From contig WARS01001868.1 in NCBI GenBank assembly GCA_008933995.1, forward strand, positions 1,550,001 to 1,614,000: DNA of 64,000 nt, in the 5' to 3' direction. The position numbers were made by a program, and so were the translations under genes. This document shows positions 45,095 through 56,816 of the stretch, one piece after another. The notes under the pieces are model-generated. The model searched no databases. It had not been told where the DNA came from and saw only the letters and a program-made list of their open reading frames with translations. Numbering within the stretch: position 1 is the first letter of the stretch; each line of letters starts with the position of its first letter. Source of the stretch: Datnioides undecimradiatus. Taxonomy: Eukaryota; Chordata; Actinopteri; Lobotiformes; Datnioididae.

Positions 45095-46261
45095 AGACAA
45101 TCCCATCGTGCACTTCTCTGCCCACCCACTCCTGTACTGTCACCATTATTTTATTGTTTTGGTTGGTTTGCTTTTAATTTGTTGTTTGTTCGTTTCTTTT
45201 CTTGTTGTTTTTTTTGTTGTTTATATCCTCGTAGCTTGGGTCTCCCCATTCATCAGCTAAGATGGGTGCAGTGGGAGTTAGAAGATGTGTCTGTGTGTGT
45301 GTTTGTTTTCATGAGCAGTCTCTCAGCCACTCTGTGTTGGGTGTTTGCGTTGCCCTGCAGCAAATAACCCAAAGAGGCGATGAGGTTGTGCAAGACGGCG
45401 TGGTTCATTCAGAGTGCTGCAACAGCCTTGAGATAATGCTAACGGTTTGATCCCAAACCACAAACTGAATGTAAATCTGCGCACCGAGGCACGACTAAAA
45501 TCATGCTCACAATGTCTTCTGAAGTTGCTAGAGCTTAATATGTGTTGTATATTATGTGATTATTTCCGATCCACTTTCAAATGTTGTATGATATGCATAT
45601 ATATGTGTACATCTGTTTATACATGAAAATGCATACACAGCAACAGGTGTGTATGCCTGTCTCGCCTGTGATGCATATTTATAGATATATTATAAAAATC
45701 CATTTTATTCCCATATTTAGTGAAAGTATGATGTTTTACGCTCTCTGCACATATTAGTCCTTATTCCTCTCCTTATTCACAGTATACAGGTAGACAGGGC
45801 TGGAGGCAAAGTCTCCCACAAGTGCCATTTCCCAGCATCCTCCACTGAACTACACCTCTACCAGCCACCTTATTCTGGTGTCTGAGAGTAGCAGCCATGA
45901 TTGTAGTCCACATTAGATTACTATAGTGACCCACAACTCCATTCAGTTTGGATAAATTTACTTACTGGAGCCACTCTCTCCACAACCACACGCACTCAAC
46001 AAATTTACCCCGTAAGAATGAGCCGACCTTGAATCTGCATGACCTGCCTTTGCTATTGTGTCTTCTGCACCAAAAAAAAAAAGAAAGAAAAAAATAGCAT
46101 CTTTGGAAACCATGAGGTCTGCAACATCATACCAAACATAACAGCGTAAATCAAACCACAACCTGAGACAACAGAAAGAGTGTGGATGCTGAAAGCTTTT
46201 TTCCTTAGACTGTCTTGTGTGATGGCCCTAGTTACAATGGTAGAGGAAAGATTGTATGCAA

Positions 46262-46267
46262 AATAAA
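46262..46267 (+). promoter_or_regulatory. garnl3: Proximal poly(A) signal candidate
   Basis: AATAAA about 1.17 kb after the garnl3 stop. The downstream sequence is A-rich rather than GT-rich, so use is doubtful. Confidence 0.35.
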
Positions 46268-47269
46268 GACAAAATTACAAATTTCAGATAAAAACTAAAG
46301 TTGAAAGACAGTATATTGTTATTAACTGATAAACCAGAATTTTTAAAATAGCATTTTAAATTTAGACAGGTGTGATCTTATGAAATTGTTGCCCAGTAAA
46401 TACAACCAAGAGTAAACTAAAACGTTTTACAATAGTAAGGGTAAAATTTAAAACAAAAATAACTGACCAAAAAACTAAAGTTGAAATTCATTAAAAAATG
46501 GAAAAAAGGAAATAGCCCATTTAGCAATTCAGCACTCACTTGGAGTAGCTCTTCCTCTGTGATTCAAACTCCTGGTCTTCAGAGGCCACAGGCCCTACTG
46601 GATTTCATTCCAGTTGTCCACAGAAAAACTGATTTACAGCTGTTTACACCTGGTGCAGGAGTGCAGCTATGACTTATGGGTCAATTCACGGGACACAGGT
46701 GGCACTTCAATTATCTTTTATTCCCATATCACCATGTGTCCTTTGACAAACGGTTGTACGTGTCTTGAAAGCCAACATGCCTGCACATTAAGTCTTATCT
46801 GACAGCAGTTATTGGTTATTGTCCTTCATTCAAAATCTGATATCCTGACTTTTATTATTATTATTAAGTGAATTTGAAACCAAATTCGGTTTTATTCTGT
46901 ACAGTTACACGCTGCGTGATTTTGGGCTGTCCCAGACAAAATATATCCACCTTTTGTTTTAGCTCCAAAACAGTGGAGCTCTGTGAAAAAGATGGCTGAC
47001 CAACATTCAACCAGTCATTCTAACCAAGCTTCATCGTTTACGTTTACAGCTGCACAACACACATTTCATTCTTGTACACTGACTTGCGTCGTAGCCTGAG
47101 ATTCGGTTTGGGGTTATCGCATGCAAATTGCAGAAGACGTTTAACAAATGATTGAAACTACATTACCCACAATGCAGCCTGATAGCATCTTTTATTAGAC
47201 CCCCGCTTACTTTAATATGTCCACTTTTTTCTTGCCCTGTTTTCACTCTTCATACATGATGTTTGTATC

Positions 47270-47610
47270 GAAACGTAGAATAAATCATCCTTTTTCAAGC
47301 GACGTTACTACCGAGGCAAACAGATACGCACGTCTTGCGCTATGAGCCGTAATGTGACAGGCGCGCCGTAAAACTGCCCCATTGGCTCCAGCGTTAACTC
47401 GGACCGGAAATTTCAGGAGCACAGCGGAAATGGAGACTTTAACTAGCTCTGTTTCCAACTTTTTTGACACCGCAAACACATATTTTACAGCAACGTGTTC
47501 AGTAGATTCTGGCCTCTCTCACGGCGTAAAACCCAGGGCGGTAGGAACGACGCCTTTTGAGCAATAAGCTAGAGTTTGAGTGGCGCCTCTCGGCGTAATC
47601 TCTGTTAGAT
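47270..47610. promoter_or_regulatory. CpG-rich patch, possible cryptic promoter
   Basis: CpG density rises sharply compared with both flanks (for example GGCGCGCCG at about 47360 and CGACGCC at about 47549). Upstream, ACTACATTACCCACAATGCA at 47159-47178 resembles the ZNF143 site ACTACAnnnCCCAGAATGC. Both are typical of CpG promoters, but I see no gene start. A repeat-derived CpG patch is an alternative. Confidence 0.4.
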
Positions 47611-49097
47611 GAATTGTCTGACCCAGGAGTCACCCACTGGCAGTTGCCGTCACCATGGTAACCATTAATGGCAGGTGGGGACACACAGCTGAATGAGATT
47701 AGCTGATTAGTCTGCTTCCCTCGGTCTCTGTGGGGTCACCGGCGCTTTATTACAGATAAACTCTGGTGTTACCATTTTTAACTGCTATTTCCAGTCCTCT
47801 CACCGCCTCTCGTATGACCCTTTAGCAAGTCTGACCCAGATGTCCCTCCGCAGTTACCTGCATCCTTAATCGGATCCTTAATTGTGTCATACATGTCCAC
47901 AAACAAGAAACACGCGCATGCATACATGTTCAGATGTGTAAACAGCTGACTGACATTTCTGTGAAACTGCTGCCACATGGCAAATCTCATAGAGGGCAAC
48001 AGATGTTTTAGCGATAACCCGTGCAGGCACGCTGCACAACAACTGTACATGGCAGAGCACATGGTTCGTCATAGTGCATATAGAGCAAAGACATAGCAGT
48101 GTTACACTTATTCCACCTAAGACACGTGAATTGCCTGCACATATAAGTACTTACACTAAAAGTCTAATTTCAACACCCCTCATTGCTTAGACTTTATTTC
48201 ACACCATTTATTCCTTTCCTACCACTCTAACTCCTAATACCTCTATCTGTAAAGTCAAGCTAGTGATGCAGTTGGGTCGCGGCCATCCCTTAAGCAAGTT
48301 TCTTGTGAAATTGCATTCTCTTGTTCAAATATGGGGTTTCTGTGAGCATTGAGGAAGTTAAGTCAGTCCTGTGAAACACAGTATCTAATGCGAAATTGGG
48401 GAAATACTCTGAGTAATGAACATTTGACAGTCAGAAAAAACAGGAGAAAGCTTAAAGTATCCACTGGATAGGGGAACAAACCGGGTGCTGTGGTTCTGAC
48501 TATGCTAATGTGGGTATGACAGCACCTCTGTGTGGTGATTTCACAACACCACAGCCTTCTGATCTTGCATGAGCCTCCTGCTCCTCCTTCTCCCCACACC
48601 TCTCCTCTGTTCCCTTCCTGCCTGTTGCAGTGTAAACCTTTCCAACAGTATAACACAAATCAGAAAAACAAAAAAGGGAAGACGATGACGAATGGGATGG
48701 GGATGGGGGGGGGGTTTAGTGTTTATTACTCTGAATGAGTGTGGCTGACAGGGGGATGCCTGGCAGTTACAGTTTGTAACTCTGCTTCTTCCACTTACGA
48801 TGTTCCTATTTCTCCTGTATTTCTGTCGAGTACTCTTTGTTCCTACCTCCCCTTGGCATTTTCACTGTTTTTTCATTTGTTTTGTTTTTGGTTTTTGTTT
48901 GTTTGTTTTTGTTTTGTATTTGAATCTATATTTACTGTTTAGACTGTTGCTGAACCTCTCTGTGATATCAAAATGAAAGAAAATCAACAAAAAAAACACC
49001 AAGTGTCTTAAAATATTGTATTGCCATCGTTTTTAAATGCCAAGTACGACTTGTAAATGTTTGTGTATCAAATGTGGCCTCAAATGAAACTGAACTA

Positions 49098-49140
<43 letters not shown>

Positions 49141-49141
49141 T
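49098..49141. repeat. ATT microsatellite
   Basis: (ATT)n run of about 14 units, about 70 bases before the distal poly(A) signal of garnl3. Confidence 0.95.
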
Positions 49142-49210
49142 GAGCAATTATTTTAAACAAGTGCTGTAGACCACTGCTGTGAAAGTAGTTGATTCTGTTC
49201 ATTGATATGT

Positions 49211-49216
49211 AATAAA
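49211..49216 (+). promoter_or_regulatory. garnl3: Distal poly(A) signal of garnl3
   Basis: AATAAA followed after about 20 bases by a GT/T-rich element (GTTTGGGGTTTTTTTTATGT at 49236 on). A canonical layout, so this is the favoured transcript end. Confidence 0.65.
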
Positions 49217-49239
49217 TATTTATGAAATTTGAACTGTTT

Positions 49240-51089
49240 GGGGTTTTTTTTATGTTGTTCTTGTTATTTGCTCTATTTTCCCAAAGTATATGTCTCACAC
49301 AGGAAACCAATTGAGTGGTTAATTAATTTTAGTAATAATTAGGTTCACACAGTGCGCCAGGAGTCACAAGACACAGAGCTGCTGTTAAGTCGAGAACAGT
49401 TCACCCAGGTCAATATTTTGAAGAATTTAGTGCAACCAAGCACCAAAAACAGTACACGGAGGGAGCCTGCAGTGGAAAGAGACAGCCAAAAGGCACTGCA
49501 CCGATGTTTGACTGCAACCTTAGCTTGGATAAACATGTTAAATCAGGAGCTCGGATCTGTTTGTGTCAGCTCCATAACGCTAACACTAACAATATGGAAA
49601 TCATTAAGCTGTTTTTAAATTCCTGAAAGATCAAACAGAATGCAACAGTCAGGGGCGCTGTGCTGATGATACTTTTGCATTGTTACTTGTGTGTTGATGA
49701 GAAGGTCGTCCATAGTGGACCTTTAGAGCATGTGTTCTCAAACTGATGCTGTGAGCGCCTTGGCAGTTGCACAAAACAGTTGTGTTTGAGCTGAAATGTG
49801 AAATGTGCTTTAAAGCTCCATAAAGCTGCAGATTCAGGTGATAATTCTCCCTAAAAGTACTCCCCATTTTACCTCAGTGACATCTTTCAGATTGCCACAT
49901 AAGAATATAAATTATTGCTTTTTTTTAAGTCAAGGACCTGAATACTTGCTCCATCAGTGCTGACTGTGGCCACAAGGTGGGGATAACTTTGATGAAATCA
50001 CAAAAAAAGACATTATTACCTTGTTTTCTTACTCTGTTGAAGTGAGTGCTGCCCACTCTCTTGAAGGAGACTGAGGTGAGCTGAACAATAGACCACCCTG
50101 TCCAACATAAACTGATCTCCTAATGAGGACCACCCAGGGGCAACAAAAATAGATTTTCTAAGCGATATACCTCGACCTGGCAGGAAAAACAAAGAAACGG
50201 GCTATTTTTTATGTCTATTTAACTTTCCTGTTACTCACACATTTGATTCTTGAGTGAATCAGGCCTTGAAGTTCATTCACCCACTGAGTTCAATGGCTGA
50301 AAATGAGAGTGGGAAAGAAAAGGAAATGTGAGCGGTACAGGAAAAAGGTCATACGCCTTGTTTCCTTTCACCCTGAAGCTATAGACATGTTGAGACGACC
50401 ACACCGCTGACACATACTCGGGATGTAGACACACCCCTGCGTCCCCGGGAATCGTATTCAGTTTAACGTTTAACCCAGATCATATGTATTGTTGTTCGCT
50501 CAAAGCAAAGGATCAGGGTTTTCCAATCCTCCCACCTTCTTGGAATTTGTTATATTTCTTTGTTTGGAGTGAAAACTCCATAATCACAACACACTCAAGG
50601 TCTGTAATTTCAGGTTTAGTCATCCCTGGTAGGAAAATCACTGGAAGGGCTGAGGGCTTTGGTTTGAACTAAACACAAGTCACACAGGAGCGAGGTATAA
50701 CCAAACCAAAGGTGAACATTTCAACCACCATGCAACAGCTGATTTGAACAGGTTAAATGCAGACCAGTGGTTGGAATGAATGCATGACTCCCCCCTGTCC
50801 CCAACCCAGTCTTGGCCTCTCAGGATGCAGCAGTTAACACAGCAGAGCCAGAGGTCTTACATAATAGGTGGAGGAATGCTGGAGCTTTGCCACAGACTTC
50901 TGGATCATCTCACTCACACACACACACACAAAAACACACACAAACACAAAGTGGGGCTCCGTCCCCATTGAACAAGAACAAACTGTCTCTCTGCACGGCC
51001 AGGCAAAGTCAGCAAAATGATTGCTCGGCTAACGGATAATTAAATGAATGAAAAAATGACCGAATTAACACACGTTCAAAGAAACTTGG
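49240..51089. other. Intergenic between convergent garnl3 and ptges
   Basis: 1.85 kb without a recognised gene; a CA-type microsatellite at 50913-50930. Short open frames lack splice or start support. Confidence 0.5.
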
Positions 51090-51911
51090 CTGCATGTGTG
51101 AATCGATTTATTGTTTACAAAAATGGGTCAATGGATTCACAAACATCACTCTTTATAATAAATGGAAGAATAAATTAGATTCACAATACCTTAAAAACAA
51201 TCTTGAAATATATCTTCACAGATACACTTGCCCTGCAGGTTGTTGCAAGGTTGTTGCAAGATTTAATCTCAGTCCAAACTCAGTTTTAGGACACTGTTCT
51301 TCTGCCTTAATAGGAACCTGAGAGACAGCTGTGTTTCACCAAGTGGTATTAAATCTCTCGTCGTGACGTTGTCAGCCATCACGCCAGGATTCATTGCGGT
51401 TTTGTTGACACACAAGCAAATGTTAACACAACAGATGGAATAGGCCATCCAGGCAGGAAACAGATGAAGCCACTGAGGAGATAACAACGCGCCAATGGTG
51501 GTCTGTGTTGTGTGTAAACACAAATGAGGGCAGGGCATGAACATACAGTGCAGCGCTGGAAAGTATTCCAAAGTGGGTTTGAGCTAAATGTCCATCGGTG
51601 AGCTTTGAAGTGTCCATTAGCTCACTTCTGCTAAACCTGGTCCAAAACAAGCAACGACCTTCATTTGCGTTTTAAAATACAGTACATGTGAACTTCAAAT
51701 AACTTTTAACGCATTCTCACAGTACAACATAAAGAAAATGATCGAAAATACTGACAACATCTCACAAAACACAGCTGCGGTGTAACGAAACACCTCGTAT
51801 TGCACTGTCACTGACATTCACGTCTGCGTTCTCGCTGCCAGGAGGCCTCTCAGGTGTCCTCCACCTGCTTTTTCTGACACAGGTCACACTTCGTCCACCA
51901 GTCACGGATGT
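51090..51911 (-). other. ptges: Probable ptges 3' UTR
   Basis: From the ptges stop down to AATAAA on the minus strand (51107-51112). About 0.8 kb with no coding frame of note. The length is plausible for this gene family; the end is predicted only from the signal. Confidence 0.55.
51107..51112 (-). promoter_or_regulatory. ptges: Poly(A) signal of ptges
   Basis: TTTATT on the plus strand, AATAAA on the minus strand, about 800 bases after the ptges stop. The following minus-strand sequence has TTCACACATG then GTTTCTTTG, moderately GT/T-rich. Confidence 0.5.
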
Positions 51912-52161
51912 TTAGGCGTACGCTGCAACTGCCATCAGGATCTGCACAGCCATGGAGACACAAGGTATCTGTGCAACAGTGTAGGCCAGAGAGCGGGTCG
52001 GCGCTCGAAGGGCGAACAGGTAGGCAACGCTGTGCAGCACGCGAGCCAGGAAGAAGACCAGGAAATGAAGACGGGCCACAGCCAGCGAGGGTCCAGTCAT
52101 GGAGTAGATGGCGCCCAGGAAGAGGAAGGGGAGGATGTTCTCCATGTCGTTAATATGCGCT
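51912..52161 (-). CDS. ptges: ptges exon 3 (stop codon)
   Basis: Finishes Arg67 and encodes residues 68-149: AHINDMENILPFLFLGAIYS, then the LHFLVFFLARVLHSVAYL helix and LRAPTRSLAYTVAQIPC, ending ILMAVAAYA and TAA. Carries Glu74, His110, Tyr114, Arg123 and Ser124. Confidence 0.96.
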
Positions 52162-53881
52162 CTATAGGAAAGACAAGGCGATTCAGTCTCACACACACAT
52201 GCACATCTGATTTCGATAACTGGCTACGTGGTGACTCAGCTGCTTATGATGCACTGAAGTAATGACAGAGTACAATTAATTCCTGACTCATTCGATTTCT
52301 GGATTATATTTCCTGTTGAATTTTTCCAGGAAAACCTGCTGGACGTGAGGGTGAGAAAGCCTCTGCTTATGTAACACTGAACAGACTGTAATTTGTCAGC
52401 CAGGTGACATCAGTTTTGTCTGACTTCGATCTCATTATCTCACATTCGTTCCCAGTGGTGGAGACAGTACTCACATACTTTGCTCAATTAAAAGTCCTGA
52501 ATTGAAAAGTATGTCATTATAATAACAAATATTGACTTAAAGTATTATAGTAAAAGTACTAAATTCAGAATTCCCATGTGACTGTTGTAATATTATTTAT
52601 TGTATTATTGCATTATTATTCTTATGCATTCATATAAAAGCAGAATTAGCTGAGCTCATTTTTAACTGTTTTGTATAGAACCGCAGCTAAAGGTTATTTT
52701 AATTATGGATCTGCTGATTATTTTTGCCCATTGATTGAATGATTGTTTCAGAAATTCAGAAAATAGTCATAAATATGCTGCGGCAATCACCAAGATATCA
52801 GAATTATGAAAATGAAATGATTATCAAAACATTTGCAGATTGACTTACTCTCAACCGACATATTGATTAATCCACTAAATGTTTCGGCTGTTCTTGAACT
52901 ATATAAAATTAAAAATGGATTAGTGATCCACATGTTTTGCATGCAAAAATCTAAATGTGACTAGTAACTAGCAACTAAAGCTGTCAAATAACTGTAGTGA
53001 GGTAAAAAGCCCAATATCTGCTGTTGTCCAGTAGAAGTAGAAAATGACATGAAGAGACCAGACTCAAGCACTACTTGAGTGAAAGTACTCAGTTACATTC
53101 CACCACTGTGCATCACCCAACAGCAGATTTCTACGACTTTCTCGTTTCTCCTCTCTGCCCTCTGGCTCCAGCATTTAGACCGCATTATGTTTTTGTAACT
53201 AATACACAGGAATTAATCCAGATTTTTTTTTTTAAAAAACAACAAACAAACCAAAAAACCCCAAAACATCAGGATTTGTCATTTGTGTCTGTCTGCCACT
53301 GCACAGCTGTTTCTCATCACAAATTCACAGCAGGTCCAGGGTAAACAGGAAGGACAGAAGGAAAAGTCTCTACTAGTGGGAAAACATTTGCTTTCCTCTC
53401 TGTTGTCACATATCTTTTTCTGACAAGTTCAAACAAAGCGAAGCCCGGCTCTGACAGGAGGCCAAATCACATGCTCACTGAGGACCTGTGTGTAAATGGA
53501 AAACTTTGACTGGAAAAACGAATCATTATTGGAAGATCAATTTTATTATTATTATTACTATTATTATTTTGCAGCTGTGTAAAATGCCCCAGAAGTTTCA
53601 ATAACACCTGTGACAACTCCGTAAATATAATCTGCAAGTTATTAGGATAGCATTGTCCTAATAAGAACTGTAGGCTTGGACGTATAGGGTGCTACTGGTG
53701 AAAAGTACACTTACTGAAGTACTGTACATCATCGCAGATCTGAGGTATTTGCACGTTTCTTTACTATTTTAGTGAGAATGCACTTATATTCCTCTACAGT
53801 TCAAAGGCAGATTAACATATTACTACTTATTAACATAGAATGCACAGAATTGCATTGTTATAGATGAACCCACCAAACAGT

Positions 53882-53918
<37 letters not shown>

Positions 53919-54464
53919 AAACTTGCATCAGAACAGATTGAGTGCTATATGAAATTTGACATTTAACAAGGCCCATTTTCCTGCAGTGGTTTTATACACA
54001 CATAGAACATTTTACTGATGCGCTTATACATACTTAAACTTTTTTCCTGCCTGGAATAATGACAGGTCTCTGTATTTACAGTGTAAAAACTCTCAAAGTA
54101 AATAAGTATTTCTACAAAAGTATGCTTGGTAAACTTTCTGCTCTCTCACCTTCGGCATCTCTCCACGTACGGATCCTCTCTGTGAAACTGTAAACCTCCG
54201 TGTCTCAGCGCGTCCTCGGGGTTTGCAAAAGCCTTTCAGGGAAGAAGGGGAAAGAAGTTTTGCATCAGTCACTCAAATGTCCTCCGGTGCTCAGATGTCC
54301 AAAATGAGATTTATCTGCACCTTGCGCTCTCAATCAGTGCCACTCACCTTTTTACGCAGCCTCACTTGTCCCGTTATGATCGCGAGTACGTACATTTTTA
54401 TCACCAGGAGCACGCCGTAGAAAACAAAACAGGAGAAGACTTCGTTTCTCATCATGGCTGCCAT
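51912..54464 (-). CDS. ptges: Prostaglandin E synthase (microsomal PGES-1), 3 exons
   Basis: The joined exons (54464-54348, 54232-54150, 52161-51912) encode 149 residues, against 152 in human. The protein is a MAPEG-family membrane enzyme of the ER/nuclear envelope that converts prostaglandin H2 to prostaglandin E2 with glutathione. Four hydrophobic segments lie at about 8-31, 74-90, 93-116 and 125-147. The first loop KMYVLAIITGQVRLRKKAFA and ANPEDALRHGG are nearly identical to human PTGES. Residues equivalent to human Asp49, Arg70, Glu77, His113, Tyr117, Arg126 and Ser127 are Asp46, Arg67, Glu74, His110, Tyr114, Arg123 and Ser124, so it should be active. It faces garnl3 tail to tail. The start ATG has a good context (AACTATGG). 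Confidence 0.95.
52453..53108. mobile_element. hAT-like MITE with CAGTGGTGGA ends, 656 bp
   Basis: Starts CAGTGGTGGAGACAGTACTC and ends GTTACATTCCACCACTG, so both ends are CAGTGGTGGA inward. The interior has AAAGTACTAAATTC and ACTTGAGTGAAAGTACTCAG. At 52680-52910 it contains a second repeat type (GCAGCTAAAGGTTATTTTAA to GATTAATCCACTAAATGTTT), which looks nested. No 8-bp target duplication is clear, so the hAT label is provisional. Confidence 0.75.
53690..53810. repeat. AGTACTT-type fragment
   Basis: GAAAAGTACACTTACTGAAG, TACTGTACATCATCGCAGAT and GTATTTGCACGTTTCTTTAC resemble the left part of the AGTACTT-rich family. No CAGTGGTGGA end recognised. Confidence 0.45.
53882..53917. repeat. AC/AT compound microsatellite
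   Basis: (AC)n followed directly by (AT)n in ptges intron 2. Confidence 0.9.
54150..54232 (-). CDS. ptges: ptges exon 2
   Basis: Residues 40-66 (AFANPEDALRHGGLQFHRED then PYVERCR) plus two bases of Arg67. It holds Asp46, equivalent to human Asp49. Preceded by a very short intron of 115 bases with acceptor CTGAAAG. Confidence 0.95.
54348..54464 (-). CDS. ptges: ptges exon 1
   Basis: 39 codons: MAAMMRNEVFSCFVFYGVLL then VIKMYVLAIITGQVRLRKK, first transmembrane helix and start of the cytosolic loop. Donor AAG|GTGAGT, phase 0. Met4 and Met5 are alternative starts; Met1 is preferred for its context and position. Confidence 0.94.
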
Positions 54465-55010
54465 AGTTTACCTTTAATTATCCAAGCTGAGCCGACGCTG
54501 GAGCTCTTAGACTCGTGCGTAAAGCTGCGATTAAAAGTGAGAGTTTGCCAGGAGGGGAAAGCGTTTTTGTACCGTCTCTGCGTTGCCTCCACCCACTCAC
54601 CCAAATGATGATGACAGGTCAAACGGAAGAGACGGAATATTTCATTCATTATTCCGTGAATCCCAGACCGAGGACTTGATTACCTTAGCACGCTAGAATT
54701 GGTTCCCCGAGGCGGTGAAAGTGTAAGAGGTATTCACGCTTTGTACCTGCAGGTAAAGGTAATGACACCACATTGTAAAAAAAAAAACAAAAAAAAACTC
54801 TGGAACAAAAACTCAATTCAACACTTTATCAAGTGTTTGCAACAAAATGTACCTAAAGTACGCGACAGTGTCAAAGTTGTACCTCAGATGTATTGTTATG
54901 TAAATAGCATTAATGCCCAGATGAGGCTGCAGGTGAAGCAAACTTAAATACTTTGTATTCTGTGGGGGTATCTAAGGTTAAACATTAATTTTATACATTT
55001 AGTACATTTT
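54465..55010 (-). promoter_or_regulatory. ptges: ptges upstream region
   Basis: Sequence just upstream of the ptges ATG. On the minus strand it has a TTTTAATCGC stretch and a reverse CCAAT (ATTGG at about 54700 on plus). No clear TATA box. Transcription start not fixed. Confidence 0.35.
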
Positions 55011-55069
55011 CAACTTGGATTTCATCATCAAATCATGAATGTAGTGGGGTAAAATACACAATACTACTC

Positions 55070-55140
55070 GCTGAAATGTGGAATTTTGCACTTAAGTAGG
55101 CTTCAGTACTCGAGTAAAAGTACTTAGATACACGTGTGAA
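55070..55140. repeat. AGTACTT-type fragment
   Basis: CTTAAGTAGGCTTCAGTACT then CGAGTAAAAGTACTTAGATA: a short right-end-like piece of the AGTACTT family. Confidence 0.55.
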
Positions 55141-55514
55141 AGTTCTGAGATGTCCTTTTGTTCAATAAAAGAAAAATGCTAATAAAATAATCTTTTACGC
55201 AACTTTTAATGATCAGTCTGACATAATTTGTCTAATTTGTTTAAGAGGACGTGATAAATAAGAAGTTCCCCCCAGACGCACACGACCTGACTCAGAGATG
55301 ACGCTCAGCGCCAGCATGTCTTTTCTTTTGCGCACCGATGCCGTCTCATGCGGTGGAAATGATTTCATGTCAGGCTGCTGGCAAAACACGGATTCAGAGT
55401 TTGGTTGCAAAACAAGGAAAATTCCGAATTGAGACCGTAGCGGTCTCAATCATGATCTGGTGCCACTGTTGCGCAACAACACGAACTGTGTCATAACATT
55501 ACGCAGATGATGAG

Positions 55515-56000
55515 CAGGGGTGGAAAGGGAAAGTGTTCATTTACTTAACTACTGCGCTCAAGTATAATTTGTAAGAAGCACATTCCCTTTTGGAGACTTG
55601 TACCTTCTGCTACTATATTCAGTATTAGGAGAAGTATTTTTACTTTTACTTGAGCAGGAATACAACAAAATAAAGATACTCTGACAGGTAAAGATTCACT
55701 TAAAGTAAAATTAATAAAAGTTTTGGCAATACGATATGCTTCAAGTACCAAAAGTTAAAGGATTTATTATAGAGTGGCCAGTCTGAGATGGGATGTAAAT
55801 ACTCCAGTAAAGTAGCCCGCACACTGCAGATTATCTTAGCCTACAATTATATATCATAACTCAATGGTTGGTTTATATTTTCAAGTAATACTAAATCTGC
55901 AAAGTAACAATATTTGCCCCCAAAATGGAGTAGAAGTAAAGTTGCAAGTACTCAAGTAAAGCAAAGGTGTCAACAGTACTTGAGTAAAAGTACTTAGTTA
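55515..56000. mobile_element. AGTACTT-type element, near full length
   Basis: Starts at AGGGGTGGAAAGGGAAAGTG (a decayed GTGGA end) and runs through ACTTTTACTTGAGCAGGAAT to CAGTACTTGAGTAAAAGTAC near 55990. The far CCACCACTG end is missing. Same family as 52453-53108; the two differ in their interiors. Confidence 0.65.
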
Positions 56001-56555
56001 GATTTTAAAAACACAATTAGGAGTACACATCCTACGATCAAATGTTCAACTAAATAAGAATACATAACTATTATCAGGTAAATGTACTTTAAGTATCAAA
56101 AGTCAAAGAAGTCATGATGCTAAATTTCCATTTTAGTATTATTATGTTTATTCTGTTATTTACTTTATTTTCACCAATTCTTTTATTATCTAAATTTCAC
56201 ATCAGTAGATGGTCACGGTGGAGTTAATGTGACCATACAACTGCACAAAATCCTTTTCATGAGCTGATTGTGTTGTTATAAAATCCCAAACAATATCCAG
56301 CTGTTTAATGTAATGAATTAAAACTGTATATATTAATTAAAATTGTATATAAGCATATTTGCACCACTTCTATAGTTAGATTTTCAATGCAGAAATCCTA
56401 CTTTCATTTGTGTCTTTATACACTGTTGCATTGATACCTTTACCAAAAACATTTACTTGAAATTAGAAATAGTAGTAAAATATCACTACTTGATCATAAA
56501 CAGGATGTTATTTGTAGAAAAACAGCAAATACTTCACATTTACCACATATTTTAT
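56001..56555. other. Intergenic, AT-rich
   Basis: Contains AAATGTACTTTAAGTATCAA and similar stretches that may be more AGTACTT-family relic. No gene seen. Confidence 0.4.
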
Positions 56556-56559
56556 CATG

Positions 56560-56565
56560 TTTATT
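56560..56565 (-). promoter_or_regulatory. Poly(A) signal after the unassigned minus-strand frame
   Basis: AATAAA on the minus strand only about 20 bases after the stop at 56584. This supports a real, very compact 3' end for the upstream coding segment. Confidence 0.5.
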
Positions 56566-56583
56566 TACATGTTGGTACGAGTG

Positions 56584-56816
56584 TCAGCCATCGTTCGCCT
56601 GCGTCTGCCAGTCGAAGGTGAGAGAGCTGCCTGAGCTGGTGTCATCGCAGCAGTCCTCGGCATCAGAGAAGGAGGACATGTAGTGGAGACCCGTCACCCT
56701 GTGGTAGCCGCCCTGGAGCATCTGTGGGTAGGTGGTGAGCTCCATGGCCCTGCGGCCTGTCCTGCTCGCCCTCACAGTCCACATGTCAACCAGCTGGCAG
56801 CACATAGCACAGCCCA

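Larger units (their letters stand above)
45095..49235 (+). other. garnl3: Probable garnl3 3' UTR
   Basis: No gene is seen between the stop codon and a strong poly(A) signal at 49211. A proximal AATAAA at 46262 could give a shorter UTR of about 1.2 kb. The stretch is AT-rich with T-runs and TTTG repeats, as in vertebrate 3' UTRs. A CpG-rich patch (47270-47610) sits inside it. Confidence 0.5.
52162..54149 (-). other. ptges: ptges intron 2
   Basis: 2 kb. It contains an AGTACTT-type element with CAGTGGTGGA ends (52453-53108), a second fragment (about 53690-53810) and an AC/AT microsatellite (53882-53917). Confidence 0.7.

Noticed and set aside
44737-45129. 130-codon minus-strand frame antisense to garnl3 exons 30-31
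   Set aside because: Shadow of the coding strand; the plus-strand exons have matching splice phases and a conserved end.
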